This document shows, one piece after another, positions 8,960-17,302 of a stretch of 64,000 nt of DNA. Within the stretch, counting starts at the first letter, position 1. Every line of letters starts with the position of its first letter. The notes beneath the pieces were generated by a model. It saw only the letters and a program-made list of their open reading frames with translations, had not been told where the DNA came from and did not search any database. Source of the stretch: Oscillospiraceae bacterium (GTDB taxonomy: Bacteria; Bacillota; Clostridia; Oscillospirales; SIG627); contig JAYFRN010000014.1 of NCBI GenBank assembly GCA_034925865.1, positions 1-64,000 of the forward strand, given 5' to 3'. Position numbers and translations under genes: made by a program.

Positions 8960-9819
8960 ACCGCACCGCCGAAAACGCTTAGATAATAATCTTCAAGAGT
9001 CGGCTCCGCCTCCTCCGCTTCGGCATCGGGCCTGATATCAGACAGCAATTTTATTTTTACGCCGTTACCGCTTTTTATTATATTTACAATCGGAAATTCA
9101 GACTTCATACGCTCAGCTTTTTCGGTATCGCATTCAATACTCCACACGCGTCCAGACATTTTTCCAGCCAGCGCGTCCGGATGACCATGATCGACTATTT
9201 CGCCTTTCTTGAGCAATATAGCCTCTTTCGCCGTATATTCAATATCAGAAACTATGTGAGTCGCGATAATAAGCGTAGAATCGAGTGCCGCAGAGGAAAG
9301 CACGTTTCTGATAACGATTCGCTGTTTTGGATCAAGTCCGGCGCTCGGTTCGTCAAGTAAAAGTATTTTCGGCTTCCCCAGCATAGCACATATTAATGAT
9401 AAACGCTGTTTCATCCCGCCGGAAAAAGTTTTTATATATTGGTCTTTACATTCGGTAAGCTCGACCGCGGAAAGCAATTCAAACGCCTGTTTTTTTGCCT
9501 CATCACGTTTAACTCCCTTGAGTTCGGCTATGTAGTACAGCATTTCAATGGCTTTGAAATTTAGATATAAAGGGCAATACTGCGGCATATATCCGATTTG
9601 TTCAAAGTATCTGTCCTTCATCTCCGATATTCGCTCACCGTCAAGAGAAATATCTCCGCTGTCAGAAATAAGGTTATTGGTTAAAACATTCATCAAAGTG
9701 CTTTTTCCGCTTCCGTTCGGACCAAGCAGGGCATATATGCCTGATTCGAATGAAAAAGAAAATTTATTAAGCGCCTTGCATGATTTATAAGATTTACAAA
9801 GCTCGCTTATTTTTAACAT
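8956..9819 (-). CDS. ABC transporter ATP-binding protein
   Basis: ATPase of 287 aa, started at the ATG at 9819 (MLKISELCKSY) because AAAGGTGATGAATTT precedes it; the open frame extends ten codons further. Walker A GPNGSGKST, Q-loop MPQY, signature FSGGMKQR, Walker B ILLLDEPSAGLD and H-loop ATH are all present, so it should be active. The C-terminal part (about 210-287) is the short regulatory extension typical of drug or bacteriocin-type exporters. Translationally coupled to the fused permease by a 4-nt overlap. It follows the lipoprotein gene at 115 nt in the same direction. Confidence 0.9.
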   Translation of the reverse strand: MLKISELCKSYKSCKALNKFSFSFESGIYALLGPNGSGKSTLMNVLTNNLISDSGDISLDGERISEMKDRYFEQIGYMPQYCPLYLNFKAIEMLYYIAELKGVKRDEAKKQAFELLSAVELTECKDQYIKTFSGGMKQRLSLICAMLGKPKILLLDEPSAGLDPKQRIVIRNVLSSAALDSTLIIATHIVSDIEYTAKEAILLKKGEIVDHGHPDALAGKMSGRVWSIECDTEKAERMKSEFPIVNIIKSGNGVKIKLLSDIRPDAEAEEAEPTLEDYYLSVFGGAV

Positions 9820-9934
9820 AAATTCATCACCTTTATAGCGGCATGTCAAAACAAGCCGCCGCTTTATTTGTATATCTGATGTTCGTTTGCAGTTGTTTCC
9901 TCCTTTTAATTTTGGTTTGATTTCTATCGAAAAA

Positions 9935-11053
9935 TTATTTTGTAATCACATAATCCCCAGTAACAGTATTTATTATGAGAATATTGTCTAAATCTTCAAT
10001 GCCGCCGTTTTCATTGTTATACTTATATAATGTCGCGCCAATATAATTACCCACCGAACAAGAATTCACATCCAAACCGGCTAACATATATACATGACAA
10101 TCAATTGGCAGAGTGCATAAAACGGTGTCTCTCTTGTCAGCCAGAGAAAGCAGGTGTAATTCATTCGATTTTGAATATGTGACTTCTTTATTTGTCATTG
10201 GGTCATGTCCCAGTAATATAGGGTTTGATGAGAGCGGCAAATATAATATGCCTTCGTCAAGAAGTCTAAAATCAACAACGTCGGTTACCAAATCTTCAAT
10301 TTCTCCGGTTTTAATATTTTTGCGTGATACACTATATAATACCGATTCTGCGTTTTTATCATATTCTGTCTGGAATATGTATTTCCACCCCTCGTTTATC
10401 AAACTAGGCGGATCTTTTTCTTCTTTTCTGTTTTTAAAATCCAAATCGGTAGAAAAATATTTATAACTATTTTCGCCAAACCATATGACCCGTCCGTTGC
10501 TTAAAGAACGAAAAGAGACATTTTCATCAAGACTGTCATCATCGAGCTTTTCCACAGTGTTTGTGCCTTTATTATATCGAAAGAGTCTATATTCAATTTT
10601 AATGTCTTCTTCGTCATCTTTATTCTTTATATAAGTCATTGAATTGAAATATATATTTCCTTCTATCTCGTATATTCCTCTGACATCTGTATCTTTATCA
10701 AAAATCTTCTCTGCTTTCTCGCTTTCTATATCATAATACCACAGGCTGTTTTGTGTGAAACTTTTGTATTTCGTAAAATAAACGCGATCTGCGGTGACGG
10801 TTATCATATCATCAATACCGTAAAAAACGCATTTAGCATTATCATGAGTGCAAAGCGGATCAGGGCAGGCATACGATTTAGAACCGTCTTCAACATTATA
10901 TTTGAGCAATGTCTTCGAATGTACGGCAAATATGTACTTTGAATTTATTTTTGTATCTGTGTTTTTTGTATTTGGGTTATCTTGCATATTATTGCATGAA
11001 AAAAGTGGCAGGCAAAATAGTACGCATAATATTAAAATTAATAAATGTTTCAT
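9935..11053 (-). CDS. Lipoprotein L1 of a four-member paralogous family
   Basis: Lipoprotein of 372 aa with signal peptide and lipobox LFSC (Cys 20), an Asn/Thr/Lys linker, a conserved C-x4-C-x-H-x4-C motif (CPDPLCTHDNAKC, residues 63-75) and a beta-rich body with repeated Tyr-Asp and NG turns (LWYYDIESE, EGNIYFNSM, EGILYLPLSS), like DUF5050-type beta-propeller lipoproteins. Ends ITGDYVITK-like, as in its paralogs. No enzymatic motif seen. It is the promoter-distal lipoprotein of the right-to-left unit and directly precedes the ABC transporter genes. Role unknown; a surface receptor or immunity function is only a guess from context. Confidence 0.8.
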   Translation of the reverse strand: MKHLLILILCVLFCLPLFSCNNMQDNPNTKNTDTKINSKYIFAVHSKTLLKYNVEDGSKSYACPDPLCTHDNAKCVFYGIDDMITVTADRVYFTKYKSFTQNSLWYYDIESEKAEKIFDKDTDVRGIYEIEGNIYFNSMTYIKNKDDEEDIKIEYRLFRYNKGTNTVEKLDDDSLDENVSFRSLSNGRVIWFGENSYKYFSTDLDFKNRKEEKDPPSLINEGWKYIFQTEYDKNAESVLYSVSRKNIKTGEIEDLVTDVVDFRLLDEGILYLPLSSNPILLGHDPMTNKEVTYSKSNELHLLSLADKRDTVLCTLPIDCHVYMLAGLDVNSCSVGNYIGATLYKYNNENGGIEDLDNILIINTVTGDYVITK

Positions 11054-11102
11054 GATTCCTTCTGTTATTTAATATCGGCGGCAGCAACGAAGATAATATC
11101 AT

Positions 11103-12213
11103 TTACTTTGTAATCACATAATCCCCTGTAACAGTATTTATTATGAGAATGTTGTCTAAGTATTCGATGCCGCCGTTTTCATTATTGATTTTATATAATC
11201 TCACGCCTATATGATCACCAACAGAATAAGAATTCTCATTCCAACCGGATAATGAATTTATATAACAATCTTTTGGCAGGGTACATAGAATGGTATCACT
11301 TTTATCGGTCAGCGAAAGCAGGTGCAGCTCATTTGATTTTGAATATTTTATTTCTTTATTTGTCGTTACATCGTGACCAATTGATATCGGATTTGGTGAG
11401 AGCGGCAAATACAATATACCTTCGTCAAGCATTCTTATATCTGTCGCATTTTTAATCAGAGTTTCTATTTCACCGGTGCTAATATTTTTTCGCAAGGCGT
11501 CATATAGTAATGTATTGTTGTCATATCTCATTCTACATGTATATTCCCATTCCCCTTTTTTCAAACCATTATCGACTTTTTCGTCTTTCCTATTTTTAAA
11601 ATTATAATCGGTCGAAAAACACTTATTGCTTTCGCTTCCCTTCCATATGATCCGTCCATTATTTATATAGTGGAATGTCACGTTTTCATCTAAAGCTCCA
11701 TCGTCAAGCTTATCCACAGTATTTAAATCTTTATTATATCGAAAGAGGCTATATTCGATTTCAATGTCTTCTTCGTCATCTTTATCCTTTATATAAGTCA
11801 TTGAATTGAAATATATGTTGCCTTCTATCTCATATATTCCCATGATATCCGTATCTTCATCAAAAATTTTTTCTGTTTTCTCACTGTTTATATCATAATA
11901 CCAGAGGCTGGCTGCTGTGAAGCTTTTCATTTTTGTAATAAACGCGATCTGCGGTTACGGTTATAGCATCTTGAATGCCGTAAAAAACGCATTTAGCATT
12001 ATCATGAGTGCAAAGCGGATCAGGGCAGGCATACGATTTAGAGCCGTCTTCAACATTATATTTGAGCAATGTCTTCGAATGTACGGCAAATATGTACTTT
12101 GAATTTATTTTTGTGTCTGTGTTTTTTGTATTTGGGTTATCTTGCGTATTATTGCATGAAAAAAGCGGCAGGCAAAATAGTACACATAATATTAAAATTA
12201 ATAACTTTTTCAT
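11103..12213 (-). pseudogene. Lipoprotein L2, frameshifted paralog
   Basis: Two overlapping frames together spell one family member: codons from the ATG at 12213 give the lipobox LFSC and the CPDPLCTHDNAKC motif up to TADRVY, then the frame breaks, and a second frame from about 11930 resumes at KSFTAASLWYYD and runs to DYVITK. Comparing with the intact paralog at 10.7-10.8 kb, the stretch between GTTTA and TTCAC is 16 nt here against 18 nt there, i.e. a net 2-nt deletion at about 11925-11945. Unless it is a sequencing error or phase-variable, the product is truncated after about 107 residues. Followed 49 nt later by L1. Confidence 0.75.
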
Positions 12214-12402
12214 TATTCTTTCTATTCCTTGATAAAATATCATATCCATATATTGATATTGGCGTGGATAAAGATGCCCTATTTATCTTGCTCGTTATCA
12301 GCATTTTAACTAATGCAATATATAAATATTTATTAATACTTCGGTGAGTGCCTTGTAATTTTATTTATTGATTATTATAAAATAATTTTATAATTTTTTT
12401 AT

Positions 12403-12813
12403 TTACCCATTATTCCAGGGATGACTATAATTCGCTGTATGTCCATTTATGCAAAACATTCCTTGAGCTTCTATAAGGCTTTTTGAGTCATCTGCTGAAA
12501 GTTGATTCATTATATACTTAGCACTTGATTTTTCTTTTGCTCTTGTCATCAAAGTTCCTCCTATCCATGTATTAGTATCGAAATAAGTATATCCAACCTT
12601 TATTGCTAAATACGATGAATTTATTGCGGTTATATCGCCGTATGCAATTTGATCGGTGCTTTGACTGTTGTTCCATAAGCAACCAGTTCCAAGTTGTTGT
12701 GCTCCGTCATATATACCAACTCCACCCATACCATACGCAGAAGCAGAAAATGTAAGCGCTGTTGCTATCAAGATCATTGTAATAACAGTAAACCCTAGTT
12801 TCTTTAATTTCAT
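12403..12813 (-). CDS. Sec-secreted small protein S1 (136 aa)
   Basis: Signal peptide of about 26 residues (basic KLKK, hydrophobic core, SASA cleavage site) followed by a mature chain of about 110 aa starting YGMGG. The mature part has two cysteines (Cys 45 in GTGCLWNN, Cys 121 in MFCINGH), fit for one disulfide, and ends PWNNG. The paralog at 15465 is nearly identical at both ends but varies in the middle (about residues 80-115). No known family recognised; the size, secretion and linked ABC transporter resemble Sec-exported bacteriocins such as the lactococcin 972 group in layout only, not in sequence. Strong ribosome binding site (GTAGGAGGAAAAAT). Confidence 0.75.
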   Translation of the reverse strand: MKLKKLGFTVITMILIATALTFSASAYGMGGVGIYDGAQQLGTGCLWNNSQSTDQIAYGDITAINSSYLAIKVGYTYFDTNTWIGGTLMTRAKEKSSAKYIMNQLSADDSKSLIEAQGMFCINGHTANYSHPWNNG

Positions 12814-12834
12814 ATTTTTCCTCCTACAATTTTA

Positions 12835-12910
12835 ATTAACATTATAAGACACTCAGAGCAGTATATCATTATAATAAAGCTTTGGTTTATTATAATATCA
12901 AAATAAGATA
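12835..12910 (-). promoter_or_regulatory. Promoter/palindrome region of S1
   Basis: On the minus strand ATTATAATAAA-CCAAAGC-TTTATTATAAT forms a perfect 11-bp inverted repeat, followed by a block (ATATACTGCT...GAGTGTCTTATAAT) also present before S2. TTATAAT next to the gene could be a -10 box, so the palindrome would overlap the -35 region like an operator; alternatively it is a leader hairpin. Confidence 0.5.
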
Positions 12911-13034
12911 TAAATGGCAAGTTTGCATTTATAATATATTAATCAATGTCTGCCAAATAAATATCACACAGCAGTGAATATATTTTTGCTTATCCTCCAA
13001 AATATGAATGTCTTTATATCATTACTTTAACCAT

Positions 13035-14141
13035 TTACTTTGTAATAACATAATCCCCAGTAATAATATTTATTATGAGAATATTGTCTTGATATTCGAT
13101 GCCGCCGTTTTCATTATTGATTTTATATAATCTTAAACCTATATAATTACCCACCGAAAAAGAATTCACATTCCCACGAGCCAACGAACACACATAGCAA
13201 TCTTTTGGCAGGGTACATAGAATGGTGTCACTTTTATCGGTCAGTGAAAGCAAATGCAATTCATTTGATTTTGTATATGTGATTTCTTTATTTGTCGTTA
13301 CATCGTGACCAAGTGATATCGGATTTGATGAGAGCGGCAAATATAATATACCTTCGTCAAGCATTCTTATATCTGTCGCATTTTCAATCAGAGTTTCTAT
13401 TTCACCTGTATTAATATTTTTTCGCGAGGCATCAAATAATAACGTGTTGTTATCATATCTCGTTTTACATATATATTCCCATCCCCATTTTTTCAAACCA
13501 TCATCGACTTTATCGTCTTTCCAATTTTTAAAATTGTAATCGGTCGAAAAACATTTATGGCTTTCGTTTCCCTCCCATACGATCCGTCCATTACTTAAAC
13601 ATTGGAATGCCACGTTTTCATCTAAAGTTCCATCGTCAAGCTTATCCACAGTATTTGAGTCTTTATTATATCGAAATAAGTTGTATTCGATTTTAATGTC
13701 TTCTTCGTCATCTTTGTTTTCTTTATCCTTTATATAAAGCATTGAATTGAAATATATGTTGCCTTCTATCTCATATATTTCCATGATATCTGTATCTTCA
13801 TCAAAAATTTTTTCTGTTTTCTCACTATTTATATCATAATACCAAAGACTTCTTGTTGTAAAACTTTTATACTTAGTAAAATAAACACGGTCTTCGGTTA
13901 CGGTTATAATACCATCAATGCCGAAAAAAGCGCATTTAGCATTATCATGAGTGCAAAGCGGATCAGGACAGGCATACGATTTAGAGCCATCTTTAACATT
14001 ATATTTAAGCAATGTCTTCGAATTTACGGCAAATATGTACTTTGAATTTATTTTTGTGTCTGTGTTTTCTTGCGTGTTATTGCATGAAAATAGCGGCAGG
14101 CAAAATAGTATGCATAATATTAAAATTATTAACTTTTTCAT
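13035..14141 (-). CDS. Lipoprotein L3 of the paralogous family
   Basis: Intact 368-aa family member with lipobox LFSC, a shortened linker (NTQENTDTK instead of the longer NTQDNPNTKNTDTK), the CPDPLCTHDNAKC motif and the same beta-rich body and DYVITK end. It carries a small insertion (KENKDDEED) in the acidic segment. It sits 49 nt after L4, with the same ~50-bp spacer seen between L2 and L1, showing that the L-L pair was duplicated as a block. About 220 nt of promoter-bearing DNA separate it from S1. Confidence 0.8.
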   Translation of the reverse strand: MKKLIILILCILFCLPLFSCNNTQENTDTKINSKYIFAVNSKTLLKYNVKDGSKSYACPDPLCTHDNAKCAFFGIDGIITVTEDRVYFTKYKSFTTRSLWYYDINSEKTEKIFDEDTDIMEIYEIEGNIYFNSMLYIKDKENKDDEEDIKIEYNLFRYNKDSNTVDKLDDGTLDENVAFQCLSNGRIVWEGNESHKCFSTDYNFKNWKDDKVDDGLKKWGWEYICKTRYDNNTLLFDASRKNINTGEIETLIENATDIRMLDEGILYLPLSSNPISLGHDVTTNKEITYTKSNELHLLSLTDKSDTILCTLPKDCYVCSLARGNVNSFSVGNYIGLRLYKINNENGGIEYQDNILIINIITGDYVITK

Positions 14142-14190
14142 GATTCCTTCTGTTATTTAATATCGGCGGCTGCGACACAGATAATATCAT

Positions 14191-15294
14191 TTACTTTGTA
14201 ATAACATAATCCCCAGTAACAATATTTATTATGAGAATGTTGTCTAAGTATTCGATGCCGTCGCTTTCATTGTTATATTTGCGTAATCTCACGCCTATAT
14301 AATCGCCCACTGAACCAGAAATCCCGAAAAGCCAATCAATATAACAATCTATTGGCAGGGTACATAGAACGGTATCACTTTTATCGGTCAGCGAAATCAA
14401 ATGCAATTCATTTGATTTTGAATAAAAGACTTCTTTATTGGTAGCGGTGTCGTAGCCAAGTGATATTGGTTTTGACGAACGCGGCAAATATAATATACCT
14501 TTGTCAAGCATTCTTATATCTGTCGCATTTTCAATCAACGTTTCTATTTCACCGGTGCTAATATTTTTCCGCGAGGCATCAAATAATAACGTGTCGTTGT
14601 CATATCTCGTTTTACATATACATGCCCATTCCCCTTTTTTCAAACCATCATCAACTTTTTCGTCTTTCCTATTTTTAAAATTGTAATCGGTCGAAAAACA
14701 CTTATTGCTTTCGTTTCCCTTCCATATGATCCGTCCATTATTTATACATCGGAATGCCACGTTTTCATCTAAAGTTCCATCGTCAAGCTTATCCACAGTA
14801 TTTGAGTCTTTATTATATCGAAAGAGGCTATATTCGATTTTAATGTCTTCTTCGTCATCTTTATCCTTTATATAAAACATTGAATTGAAATATATGTTGC
14901 CTTCTATCTCATATATTCCCATGATATCCGTATCTTCATCATAAATTTTTTCCGTTTTCTCACTACTTATATCATAATACCAAATACTTCTTGTTGTAAA
15001 ACTTTTGTACTTAGTAAAATAAACGCGATCTGCGGTTACGGTTATAGCATCTTGAATACCGTAAAAAACGCATTTATCATTATCATGAGTGCAAAGCGGA
15101 TCAGGACAGGCATACGATTTAGAGCCGTCTTCAACATTATATTTGAGTAATGTATTCGAATTTACAGCAAATATATATTTTGAATTTATTTTTGTATCTG
15201 TGTTTTTTGTATTTGGGTTATCTTGCGTATTATTGCATGAAAAAAGCGGCAGGCAAAATAGTACACATAATATTAAAATCAATAACTTCTTCAT
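14191..15294 (-). CDS. Lipoprotein L4 of the paralogous family
   Basis: Intact 367-aa family member: signal peptide, lipobox LFSC, linker, Cys/His motif with one change (CPDPLCTHDNDKC), beta-rich body and DYVITK end. It is the first lipoprotein after S2 (gap about 170 nt) and is most like L2 in the segment before its frameshift (GIQDAITVTADRVY), as expected if units S2-L4-L3 and S1-L2-L1 arose by duplication. Ribosome binding site region AGGAGTAACCT lies before the ATG. Confidence 0.8.
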   Translation of the reverse strand: MKKLLILILCVLFCLPLFSCNNTQDNPNTKNTDTKINSKYIFAVNSNTLLKYNVEDGSKSYACPDPLCTHDNDKCVFYGIQDAITVTADRVYFTKYKSFTTRSIWYYDISSEKTEKIYDEDTDIMGIYEIEGNIYFNSMFYIKDKDDEEDIKIEYSLFRYNKDSNTVDKLDDGTLDENVAFRCINNGRIIWKGNESNKCFSTDYNFKNRKDEKVDDGLKKGEWACICKTRYDNDTLLFDASRKNISTGEIETLIENATDIRMLDKGILYLPRSSKPISLGYDTATNKEVFYSKSNELHLISLTDKSDTVLCTLPIDCYIDWLFGISGSVGDYIGVRLRKYNNESDGIEYLDNILIINIVTGDYVITK

Positions 15295-15464
15295 AGGTTA
15301 CTCCTGTTGTATAATATCAGCATAAATATTTTTTCTGATATTCATAAATACCCCGAAAGACTCATTAAAGGTCATGTATTACGTTTCAAATATAGTAAGC
15401 ATTTATTATTACCGCGGAGAGTGTCTTATAATTTTATTTATATTTTACTTATGATTTGTTTCTT

Positions 15465-15875
15465 TTAACCATTATTCCAATCAGGATCATATGTTGCTGT
15501 ATGTCCATTGATGCAAAACATTCCGTGAGCTTGTAATGGGGTTCTTGTGTTATCTACTGAAAGTTGCTGCATTATATACGTAGCACTTGATTTTTCTTTT
15601 GCTCCTGACATCACATCTATTGGTTTCCAAGCATCAACATCGAAATAAGTATATCCAACCCTTATTGCTAAATACGATGAATTTGTTGCGGTTATATCGC
15701 CGTATGCAATTTGATCAGTACTTTGACCGTTGTTCCATAAGCAACCAGTACCAATCTGTTGAGCACCATTATATATACCGGTACCACCCATACCATACGC
15801 AGAAGCAGAAAACGTAAGTGCTGTTGCTATCAGAATCATTGTAATAACAGTAAACCCAATTTTTTTAAATTTCAT
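15465..15875 (-). CDS. Sec-secreted small protein S2 (136 aa)
   Basis: Paralog of S1: same length, signal peptide ending SASA, mature start YGMGG, both cysteines, both WNN motifs and the DWNNG end. Differences cluster in the central part (for example DVDAWKPIDVMSG against DTNTWIGGTLMT) and just before MFCINGH, suggesting variable exposed surface on a conserved scaffold. First gene of the outer unit, driven by the consensus promoter at 16022-16050 and possibly a nearer one. Ribosome binding site AAAAAGGAGAAAAAT. Function unknown; candidate secreted effector or bacteriocin-like protein. Confidence 0.75.
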   Translation of the reverse strand: MKFKKIGFTVITMILIATALTFSASAYGMGGTGIYNGAQQIGTGCLWNNGQSTDQIAYGDITATNSSYLAIRVGYTYFDVDAWKPIDVMSGAKEKSSATYIMQQLSVDNTRTPLQAHGMFCINGHTATYDPDWNNG

Positions 15876-15900
15876 ATTTTTCTCCTTTTTAAATCAATCG

Positions 15901-15965
15901 ATATTATAAGACACTCGAAGCAGTATATTATTACAATAAAGTTTTGCTTTATTATAATATCAAAA
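15901..15965 (-). promoter_or_regulatory. Palindrome and conserved block before S2
   Basis: On the minus strand TATTATAATAAAGC and CTTTATTGTAATAATA form an inverted repeat at the same place as the perfect palindrome before S1, followed by the shared ATATACTGCTTCGAGTGTCT and TATAAT. Conservation between the two copies exceeds that of surrounding DNA. Confidence 0.5.
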
Positions 15966-16006
15966 AATGAATTTGCTTTGCGGAATGTTCTTTTTGCAAT
16001 TAATTC

Positions 16007-16062
16007 TGCTTGCTGTAATATATTATACTCCTAATCTCATTTATTGTCAATAGTATATTAAT
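16007..16062 (-). promoter_or_regulatory. Duplicated sigma-A promoter block (copy 2), perfect consensus
   Basis: On the minus strand TTGACA (16045-16050), 17 nt, TATAAT (16022-16027): an ideal promoter about 150 nt upstream of S2. It shares about 52 of 56 bp with the block at 6875-6930. Confidence 0.8.
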
Positions 16063-16146
16063 AATATTTTTTTAATATATACAAATGTAAATAATAAACT
16101 TATTTTCACGCTTCTCACTCCTTCTGCAATATGAAAATTTGTGCAA

Positions 16147-16193
16147 AAAAGAGCCGCATCCTTACGTAAACAGCGTGAAGATACAGCTCTTTT
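16147..16193. terminator. Hairpin terminator at right edge of the cluster
   Basis: AAAAGAGCCGCATC pairs imperfectly with GATACAGCTCTTTT around a loop of about 17 nt; T-runs flank it on both strands. It insulates the S2 promoter from the minus-strand gene to the right. Confidence 0.6.
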
Positions 16194-16206
16194 CATGTAC
16201 ATTATA

Positions 16207-16256
16207 TGAGTTTTAGGGGATTCTTAAGGGCCCTTTTTCAAAAGGGCCCTTAAGCG
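16207..16256 (-). terminator. Family-B terminator after NagB-like gene
   Basis: On the minus strand CTTAAGGGCCCTTTTGAAAA and its complement form a long hairpin, then AATCCCCTAAAACTCAT, the shared family-B tail. It lies 28 nt after the stop of the NagB-like gene in that gene's sense direction. Confidence 0.75.
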
Positions 16257-16283
16257 TAGTCAAACAATATTAATATATCAGCT

Positions 16284-17234
16284 TTAATTGCATTCCGCGC
16301 AAAGCGGACCCGCAAGCTCCTTTAAGAAGACGATTCTTCCGGGAAGGGTCGGCATGAATGAGGAGGGAATCCACATGCTCGGGCCATGGCGGAGCGTCGT
16401 CCAGAGAGACAGACCCTGCCACTGCATTCCTCTGCCGAGAGCGCCGTCGCATCCGCCGATCACTCTGTCGGAGGACAGGAAGAGACCCGGTCCTATGGTG
16501 TTAGCTCTGCAGGGAACGAGTGTCGTGCGGCTCTTAAAGCTGGTTATGGCGTTCTGTTCTATTGTATACGGATGGAGCTTTGCGCCGAGTCGATAGCACT
16601 GCTTCTTCCATTCTTCCTCGTTGGCGAAATCAGCTGCGAAATGCGGCTCCCAGAATGCGATGTGCATCATTCTGCCTATACCGAAAACGGTGACAAGCTT
16701 CGCGCCTTCCGCACGGAGAGCGGCGATTTTTTTCGGATATGTCGGAAGATTGTCGCGTGTGGCAAAATTGCGCTGTGAAGCGGGAACGGTAAGTTCGCCG
16801 AGCGGGCCGTAAAACGCATGCTCCATGGCGTATTGGAACGCGCCGGGATTTGAGCTTTCAAGAGTGTTGCCGTTGGCGTCACTCCATTCGTCCATATTGA
16901 AGCCGTATACATGAGAGCAGGAAACATTCCACGCTTTCAAGAAATATACCGCCCATTTATACATTCCCATCGGGCCGACGGGGAGAATCATAGCAAGCTT
17001 TCTGCCAATATCGCGGCAGCTCTTGATTTCAAGAGCGATCTCGTGTCCGAGAATCATATCGAAATCATATACGTTTTCACAGGGAATCAAGTCAAAATCC
17101 TTGTTCCAAAAAGACTGACGTTCGGTTATTTCCTCGGCCGCGTGAGAGCAGCATTCGTCGATCTTTTTCAGATCCCATCCGGCTGGGAAAAAGCCCTCCA
17201 GCAGGGAGCCTTTTTCGGTGGATAAAAAGTCCAT
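16284..17234 (-). CDS. NagB-like glucosamine-6-phosphate isomerase/deaminase family protein
   Basis: Protein of 316 aa of the glucosamine-6-phosphate isomerase/6-phosphogluconolactonase superfamily. Visible: a phosphate-loop-like [11 protein letters not shown] (about 84-94), the FNMDEW motif (112-117) equivalent to the MDEY of NagB, and an HP-containing C-terminal part. It is longer than canonical NagB (about 240-266 aa) with extra N- and C-terminal segments, so the exact sugar phosphate is uncertain. Probably cytoplasmic. The ATG at 17234 is preceded by AAGGAGTTGTTATATT. Single-gene unit ended by a family-B terminator. Confidence 0.75.
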   Translation of the reverse strand: MDFLSTEKGSLLEGFFPAGWDLKKIDECCSHAAEEITERQSFWNKDFDLIPCENVYDFDMILGHEIALEIKSCRDIGRKLAMILPVGPMGMYKWAVYFLKAWNVSCSHVYGFNMDEWSDANGNTLESSNPGAFQYAMEHAFYGPLGELTVPASQRNFATRDNLPTYPKKIAALRAEGAKLVTVFGIGRMMHIAFWEPHFAADFANEEEWKKQCYRLGAKLHPYTIEQNAITSFKSRTTLVPCRANTIGPGLFLSSDRVIGGCDGALGRGMQWQGLSLWTTLRHGPSMWIPSSFMPTLPGRIVFLKELAGPLCAECN

Positions 17235-17302
17235 AATATAACAACTCCTTTATTTTTGAGGTTTTATTAACATCATTAGATTTTATCACTTTCCGAATCG
17301 AT

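Noticed and set aside
12403-12813. S1 as a lactococcin 972-family bacteriocin
   Set aside because: Only the layout (Sec signal, ABC transporter) is similar; I could not match the family's sequence motifs, so it is left as unknown.
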